64,000 nucleotides of DNA, from assembly GCF_000526315.1 (NCBI RefSeq), contig NZ_JAFV01000001.1, positions 744,001 to 808,000 on the forward strand, read 5' to 3'. Below are positions 56,274 to 64,000 of the stretch, one piece after another. The DNA is from Methylopila sp. 73B. Its GTDB lineage: Bacteria > Pseudomonadota > Alphaproteobacteria > Rhizobiales > Methylopilaceae. The translations under genes were made by a program, and so were the position numbers. The notes beneath the pieces were generated by a model. It was not told the DNA's origin. It made no database searches and saw nothing but the letters and a program-made list of their open reading frames with translations. The first letter of the stretch is position 1. Every line of letters begins with the position of its first letter.

Positions 56274-57491
56274 TCATCCCACGCCTAACTCCGAGCGCGT
56301 CCAGGCGACGGCGCCTTCGGCTGCGGCGCGACCGGTCGCGAAACACGCCTGCAGCAGATAGCCGCCGGTCGGCGCCTCCCAGTCCAGCATCTCGCCGGCG
56401 ACGAACACGCCGGGCCGTCGCGACAGCATGAACCGCTCGTCGAGCCCGTCGAACCGGACGCCTCCGGCGGTCGAGATGGCGCGGGCGAGGCCCTGCGGGG
56501 CGATCAGCCGGAGCGGCGTCGCTTTGATCCGCCGCGCGAGCGCCTCCGGCTCACGGGGGAGATCGCCGCCCTCCCGCAGAAGCGCGACGCAGACCGGGGG
56601 CAGGCCCGCGGCCTTGCGGAGATGGGTGGACAGCGACCGGTCGCCGCGGCCGGCGCCGAGGCGGCCGGCAAGGTCGGTTTCGACGAGGTCCGGCCGCAGG
56701 TCGAGGGTCGCGATCGCGGAGCCGTCTCGCGCGATCGCGTCCCGAAGCGGGGCGGAGAACGCATAGACCAACCCGCCTTCGATCCCGTCGCCGGTGACCA
56801 GCGCTTCGCCGCGGCGGGTTTCGCCATCGAACGTCAGGGCGATGCGCTTCAGCGGCTGACCCGCGAAGCGTTCGGCGAAGAAGCTCGACCAGCCGACGCG
56901 GAAGCCGCAGTTCGCGGGCGCGAGCGGAGCAACGCCGATCCCGGCCGCCTCAAACGCGCCGGTCCAGCCGCCGTCCGCTCCAAGCCGCGGCCAGCTCGCG
57001 CCGCCGAGCGCGAGGACGACGACGTCGGGCCGCGCAGTCTCGGCACCCTCAGGCCCTTCGAAGGTCAACGCGCCGTCGTCGGACCAGCCCGTCCAGCGTC
57101 GCCGTAGCGCGAAGGCCACGCCCTGCGCTTCGAGCCGGCGCAACCAGGCCCGGAGCAGCGGCGAGGCCTTCAGCGTCTTCGGAAAGACGTGGCCGCTCGA
57201 CCCGACGAAGGTCTCGAGCCCGAGGTCCTCGCACCAGCGGACGAGCCGGTCCGGCGGAAAGTCGCGGAGGGCGCGCTCCAGTCGCGGGCGCGCAAGCCCA
57301 TACCGGTCAAGCAGGCGCTCCAGCGGCTCGGAGTGCGTGAGATTCAGTCCGCCGCGCCCGGCGAGCAGGAACTTTCGCGCAAGCGACGGCATTCGATCGA
57401 CGATCCGGACGTGCAGCCCGGACGCCGCGAGCGTTTCGGCGGCCATCAGGCCGGAGGGGCCGCCGCCGATGACGAGTGCTTGCGCTGTCAT
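56274..57491 (-). CDS. TIGR03862/HI0933-type flavoprotein
   Basis: This 405-residue FAD-dependent oxidoreductase of the BaiN/HI0933 group opens with VIGGGPSGLMAAETLAASG (FAD loop), then FLLAGRGGLNLTHSEP, a strongly conserved part of the family. It ends with VFVAGEMLDWEAPTGGYLLQ, also FAD-binding. Its reaction is not established. It is a single gene that diverges from a c-di-GMP operon. Confidence 0.93.
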   Translation of the reverse strand: MTAQALVIGGGPSGLMAAETLAASGLHVRIVDRMPSLARKFLLAGRGGLNLTHSEPLERLLDRYGLARPRLERALRDFPPDRLVRWCEDLGLETFVGSSGHVFPKTLKASPLLRAWLRRLEAQGVAFALRRRWTGWSDDGALTFEGPEGAETARPDVVVLALGGASWPRLGADGGWTGAFEAAGIGVAPLAPANCGFRVGWSSFFAERFAGQPLKRIALTFDGETRRGEALVTGDGIEGGLVYAFSAPLRDAIARDGSAIATLDLRPDLVETDLAGRLGAGRGDRSLSTHLRKAAGLPPVCVALLREGGDLPREPEALARRIKATPLRLIAPQGLARAISTAGGVRFDGLDERFMLSRRPGVFVAGEMLDWEAPTGGYLLQACFATGRAAAEGAVAWTRSELGVG

Positions 57492-57522
57492 GGAACTTCA
57501 GCGTGCGCCAAAGAGGAATCGA

Positions 57523-57541
57523 CTTCCGATCGGTTCGGAAG
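57523..57541. promoter_or_regulatory. Small inverted repeat in the divergent gap
   Basis: CTTCCGA and TCGGAAG are seven-base inverted arms around a five-base centre, with a nested CCGATCGG. It lies between the flavoprotein gene and the c-di-GMP operon in a locally AT-richer stretch. It could be an operator site; no regulator family is suggested. Confidence 0.35.
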
Positions 57542-57688
57542 ATAGAAATTCGACTTCGATCCACGTCTGCGCTCGCATCGTGATTCTCGTTTCCTTAAGC
57601 TGAGACCGCCTACTTATCTCGATCACTCGGCCCGCGCGACCGTCCCGGCGGGCGGCCCGGTGCGAAGGGAAGGCATGGGACGTCATCC

Positions 57689-59832
57689 ATGGCGCTCGTT
57701 GTCATCGTCGACGATCGGATTACGAACCGGAACATCTTCGCGAAGCTGGCAGCTTCGATCGAAGGCGGGGTGGTCGTTCGGTCGTTCGGCGCCCCCGTCG
57801 AAGCGCTGGCCTGGCTCGCGGGCAACACGCCCGATCTCGTCATCACCGACTACAAGATGCCGGAACTGGACGGCGCCGAGTTCACCCGGCGCTTCCGCAC
57901 CCTGGACGGCTGCGCCGACGTGCCCGTCGTGGTCCTCACGGTCTATGAAGAGCGGAGTTTCCGGCTGAACGCGCTGGAGGCCGGCGCGACCGACTTTCTG
58001 CAGAGCCCGGTCGATCACCACGAGTTTCTTACGCGCGCGCGTAATCTTCTCAAGATGCGCCGGCAGCAGGTGCTGATCGCCAGCCGCGCCCTGTCGCTCG
58101 AGCGCGAGCTTCGGTCGAGCGAGCGCGATCACGAGAAAGCCTTGCGCGACAGCTCCGAGCGGCTGGCGCAGGTCATCGACACCGTGCCGGCGCTGATCAG
58201 CGCGACCGACCGTTCCGGGCGCTGCATCTTCGTCAATGCCTACCAGGCCGCGATGAAGGGCGTCGAACCGCCGGAGCTGCTCGGGCGCACGGCGGTCGAG
58301 ATGTTCGGGCCGGAGCAGGGCGGCCGCAGCGCGTCGCTCGACCGCCTGATCTGCGAGAGCGGCGCGGCTCTGCCGAGCTACGAGGAGGAGTTCGTTACTC
58401 GCTCCGGCGAGCGGCGGCATTTCCTCACCACGAAGTCGCCGCTGCGGGATGGCGGCGGCGAGATCGTCGCCGTGCTGACGACCGCGCTCGACATCACCGA
58501 CCGGAAGCGCGCCGAAGGACACCTCCGCCACCTCGCGCACCACGACGCGCTGACCGACCTGCCCAACCGCGCGCTGCTGCAGGACCGCGTGCGGCACGAG
58601 ATCGCCCACGCGCGGCGCAACGACGCCAAGTTCGCGCTGCATCTTTTCGATCTCGACCGGTTCAAGGCGATCAACGACGTGCTGGGCCACCACGTCGGCG
58701 ACCGGCTGCTGAAGGCGGTGTCCGACCGCCTGCGCGGAACCGTGCGCGAGACCGACGCCGTCGCGCGGCTCGGCGGGGACGAGTTCGCCATCCTGCAGAC
58801 CAACGTCCTCCATGCCGACGACGCCAAGGAACTCGCGCGTCGCGTCCGCGCCGCGCTGTCGGCGCCCTTCGTCTTCGACGGCGAGGAGGTGACGACCTCC
58901 GCGAGCATCGGCATCGCGCTATTTCCCGACAGCGCCTTCGATTTCGAGGAGCTGCTGAAGCGCGCCGACATTGCGATGTACCGCGCCAAGGCCGACGGCC
59001 GCGACGGCTTCCGCGTGTTCGAGGCCGACATGGACACGACGGCGCGGGCGATCACCGTGCTCGAGAGCGACCTGCGCCGAGCCTTGGCGCGCGGCGAGTT
59101 CGTGCTGCATTTCCAGCCGCAGGTCGATCTCGAATCCGGCCGCATCCTCGGGGCCGAGGCGCTGATCCGCTGGCGGCGCGAGAACGGAGACCTGGTGCCG
59201 CCGGGCGATTTCCTGCCCAGCGCGGAGGAGACCGGCCTCATCATCCCGATCAACGAATGGGTGCTGAACCACGCCTGCCAGCAGGCGGCGGCCTGGCGGA
59301 AGGCGGGGCTGCCGCCGCTCCGCGTCGCAGTGAACCTCTCGGCGGTGCAGTTCCGCAAGCAGGACGTCCAGAAGGTCGTGATGGACGCCATCGCGACCTC
59401 CGGGCTCGAACCCTCCCTCCTCGAGCTCGAGCTGACCGAGACCATCCTGCTGCAGGACACCGACCTCGTGGTCGCGCAGATCAAGGCGCTGCAGCAGCAC
59501 GGCGTGACGTTCTCGATCGACGACTTCGGAACCGGCTACTCGTCGCTGGCCTACGTCAAGAACTTCCCCGTGAACCGGCTGAAGATCGACAAGTCGTTCG
59601 TTCACAACCTCAAGGCCGACGTCAACGACGCCGCGATCGTCCGGGCCATCATCAACCTCGGCCACAGCCTCGGGCTGGACGTGGTCGCGGAGGGCGTGGA
59701 GACGGCGGCGCAGGTCGCGCATCTCCGCGCCGAGGGCTGCGACGAGGTTCAGGGCTACTATTTCGGCCGGCCCATGCCCGCCGACGACTTCGTCGCCCTT
59801 GTGCGGCGCGAGACGCTTCTCGCGCGGACGGC

Positions 59833-59836
<4 letters not shown>
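57689..59836 (+). CDS. REC-PAS-GGDEF-EAL response regulator for c-di-GMP
   Basis: This 715-residue protein makes and/or breaks c-di-GMP. The receiver has Asp54 (VITDYKMPELDG), but the conserved Lys is lost (DFLQSPVD). A PAS domain follows (VIDTVPALISATDRSGRCIF). The GGDEF motif is intact (362-366) with the inhibitory-site RETD upstream, and the EAL domain has the EAL triplet (490-492), SIDDFGTGYSSL and EGVET, so both activities are possible. The kinase gene downstream overlaps its stop by four bases, making it the likely phosphodonor partner. The pairing is like RpfC with RpfG, except that the HD-GYP output is replaced by GGDEF-EAL. Confidence 0.95.
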
Positions 59837-62409
<2,573 letters not shown>

Positions 62410-62411
62410 TC

Positions 62412-62900
62412 TCAGGGCGTCCAGCCGCATGCGGATGCGACCCGGGCGCGAACCTCGCCGAAGCCATCGAGAGAGAATGCGTTGGCGTGAACGCCGCCAA
62501 TGCGATCCCTCACCTCGATCGTCAGCCGTCCTTCGGCCGGCAGTCGACGCAGGAAATCCTCGACCCCCTCGGACCGGAACACCGCCTTGCCGTTCGTGGA
62601 GACGTCCCACCGTGAGGTCTCCTGCGCCCCGGAGTCCGACTGCGTCACGACCTCCAGCGACGAGCGCGGCAGGCCCCAGTCGCCCGCGGTTCCGACGAGC
62701 GCTTCGGTGCGCCCGCCGAGGCAGCGCACGATGATGAAGGACGGATCGTCCTGCGAGGCGCCGCGCGCTGCGGCGAGCGCCGTCACCAGCGTGGCCCGTT
62801 CGTCGGGCTCCGACGTGGTGGTCCAGCCGCCAAGCGTCTCCGTGCCGGCGGCGGCGGCGGTCGCAAGAAGATACGACGCCACGACGATAGCCTTGCGCAT
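62412..62900 (-). CDS. TagO/VasI-like secreted protein
   Basis: This 162-residue exported protein has a signal peptide (IVVASYLLATAAAAG). It shows the pattern of VasI/TagO (PF11319): a Trp and Ser after the leader, DDPSFIIVRCLGGRTEALV, RWDVSTNGKAVF, and an end in FGEVRARVASACGW, with two Cys likely to form a disulfide. TagO is known in type VI secretion loci, but no type VI gene is seen here. It converges with the kinase gene, two bases apart, and diverges from a protease gene. A separate envelope role is possible. Confidence 0.8.
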   Translation of the reverse strand: MRKAIVVASYLLATAAAAGTETLGGWTTTSEPDERATLVTALAAARGASQDDPSFIIVRCLGGRTEALVGTAGDWGLPRSSLEVVTQSDSGAQETSRWDVSTNGKAVFRSEGVEDFLRRLPAEGRLTIEVRDRIGGVHANAFSLDGFGEVRARVASACGWTP

Positions 62901-63129
62901 GGGAACGCGTCCTCGGTCAGCAACTGACGCTCACGGATACGCCGGGCGTCCGGGCTTGGACCGTCGACCCCAGATCTTCTCTGGGCCGCGCGAGACTGCG
63001 TCCTGCGAATGCTGCTTTGCAGCATAAGAAAACTATGAGACGTTTCGCATCGTACGTTGCGTCACGGCGTCGTCGTACGACATCCTTGGAGCGTCGCCGC
63101 CCAGGGATTGACGGAGAGGGATCGCGCGT

Positions 63130-64000
63130 ATGGCCTTCAGGCCGCGTCTCCGATCGGCAGGCCTTTTAAGCGTCGCAATCGCGGCGATGCTCGGGCTCGC
63201 GGGCGGCGTGGTCGGCGGCGAGCGGTTTGGGCCCTATCGCGACGCGCGGACCGCGGAAAGCGTCCAGCCGCCGGCTTGGCGCGGGCCGAGCTTTGACCCC
63301 CGGCGCTACGCCGACGCGGCGGTTGAGGCGGTGGTCCGCAGCGCCTGCGCATCGCCGGCGCCCTTCGTCGTGCTGGACAGCTTCAGCTTCGGGCGCCCCG
63401 CCAACCTGGACGACGACCTCGGCGATCCGTCGGACGGCGCGGACGCGCACATCAGCCACGGCGACGTCGTGGCGGCGATCGCCGCGCTCGGCCACGGCGC
63501 GGTGACGACCTACCAGATCGACCCGGTCTTCAACGCCTTCACCCTCGCAAGGGATATCGCCGCGCTCGCGCGCGACGTGGCGAGCGGCAAGGTCGCCCGT
63601 CCCGCCGCGGTCGTCACCTCGATCGTGCTGCCGGTCGATCTCGACGACGTCAATCGCGCCCTGCCGGCCGACAAGGCCGTCTCCGAGGCGGACCTCCGCG
63701 CCCGGCGGGGAGACGTGATGGCGGCGCTCGTGGGCGACGGCGATCCGCGCAATCCCTATCGCATCGTGCGCGACGCGCTGGCGACGCTCGCGCGGCTCGA
63801 CGTGCCGGTGTTCGCGGCGTCCGGCAACACAGGGCCGGACGGCCTGATCAACGTGCTTGCGCTCAACGACGGCGTCTACGCCGTGGGCGCGCTCGACGCC
63901 GCAGGCCGCCCGACCGCCTACACGAGCGCGCCTGAGATGACCGCGATCTGGGCGCCGGGGCAGTTCGTCCTCAGCGAAACGACGGGCGGGCTGAGCCTCA
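63130..64000 (+). CDS. Subtilisin-like serine protease (5' part, cut by the window end)
   Basis: The frame is open from the ATG at 63130 to the end of the window, at least 290 residues. A signal peptide or anchor is visible (LLSVAIAAMLGLAGGVVGG). The S8-like marks are VVLDSFSFGR (candidate Asp), DAHISHGDVVAAIAAL (candidate catalytic His in an HG-x2-VA setting) and FAASGNTGPDGLINVLAL (oxyanion Asn). The catalytic Ser block should lie beyond the edge. The HG-DVV form differs from the usual HGTHVAG, so it may be an unusual or inactive member. The upstream 229 bases, shared with the divergent TagO-like gene, contain no other gene. Confidence 0.75.
   Translation, partial: MAFRPRLRSAGLLSVAIAAMLGLAGGVVGGERFGPYRDARTAESVQPPAWRGPSFDPRRYADAAVEAVVRSACASPAPFVVLDSFSFGRPANLDDDLGDPSDGADAHISHGDVVAAIAALGHGAVTTYQIDPVFNAFTLARDIAALARDVASGKVARPAAVVTSIVLPVDLDDVNRALPADKAVSEADLRARRGDVMAALVGDGDPRNPYRIVRDALATLARLDVPVFAASGNTGPDGLINVLALNDGVYAVGALDAAGRPTAYTSAPEMTAIWAPGQFVLSETTGGLSL

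Noticed and set aside
62412-62900. A type VI secretion locus around the TagO-like gene
   Set aside because: None of the core type VI genes (sheath, VgrG, Hcp, ClpV, TssJLM) is seen on either side within the window.

Overview
The window is 64 kb of chromosome from a high-GC alphaproteobacterium, most likely a member of the Hyphomicrobiales (Rhizobiales). This rests on gene content: a divK-pleD pair next to dinB and a DUF3572 gene, an EipB-type envelope protein, a phasin followed by clpS-clpA, lptF-lptG-lptD-surA-pdxA-rsmA in one run, pepA followed by holC, and an rnr-DUF983-NUDIX block. The genus cannot be settled by reading. Nearly all genes use GC-rich third positions; the clear exception is a short AT-rich stretch around 9.6-10.0 kb. 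I see no insertion sequence, prophage or CRISPR array.

Region 1 (1-16.2 kb) is an exopolysaccharide locus. It holds one unusual GT-B-like protein, galE, a secreted parallel beta-helix protein, three GT4 glycosyltransferases and a small methyltransferase. After an AT-rich regulatory gap come a LuxR-type regulator with a degenerate receiver, an ExoP/Wzc-like co-polymerase whose kinase P-loop is destroyed, and an ExoF/Wza-like export protein. A convergent gmd-fcl pair makes GDP-L-fucose, so the polymer probably contains fucose as well as galactose-type sugars. A priming transferase, flippase and polymerase are not in view and may lie to the left.

Region 2 (16.4-23.0 kb) starts with tRNA-Arg(TCT) and a lone BrnA-like antitoxin. 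It then carries the most interesting cassette: a metallophosphoesterase-radical SAM fusion, divergent from a tightly overlapping phnD-phnE-phnC-like ABC transporter and two small transferases of the TIGR04283 and TIGR04282 families. Those families were first named as radical-SAM/selenodomain-associated and later tied to arsenosugars. The cassette looks like an uptake-plus-modification system for a phosphonate-, arseno- or related oxyanion-sugar compound.

Region 3 (23-42 kb) is mostly housekeeping: panC, a J-domain protein, a D,D-carboxypeptidase with SPOR domain, a phasin with two PhaR-like operator sites in its promoter region, clpS-clpA, azlCD, HIT, FemAB-like, GDPD and RidA proteins, eipB, dinB, divK-pleD, rpmG, an MFS carrier and an unrecognised secreted protein.

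Region 4 (42-57.5 kb) is a nine-gene minus-strand run (lptF to a NUDIX hydrolase) for LPS transport, outer-membrane folding, vitamin B6 synthesis and RNA processing. Divergent pepA-holC and a flavoprotein follow.

Region 5 (57.5-64 kb) is a c-di-GMP signalling operon: a REC-PAS-GGDEF-EAL protein followed by an RpfC-like hybrid kinase. Next come a TagO/VasI-like secreted protein and the start of a subtilisin-like protease cut by the window edge. Three related long inverted repeats sit in three different tail-to-tail gene gaps.
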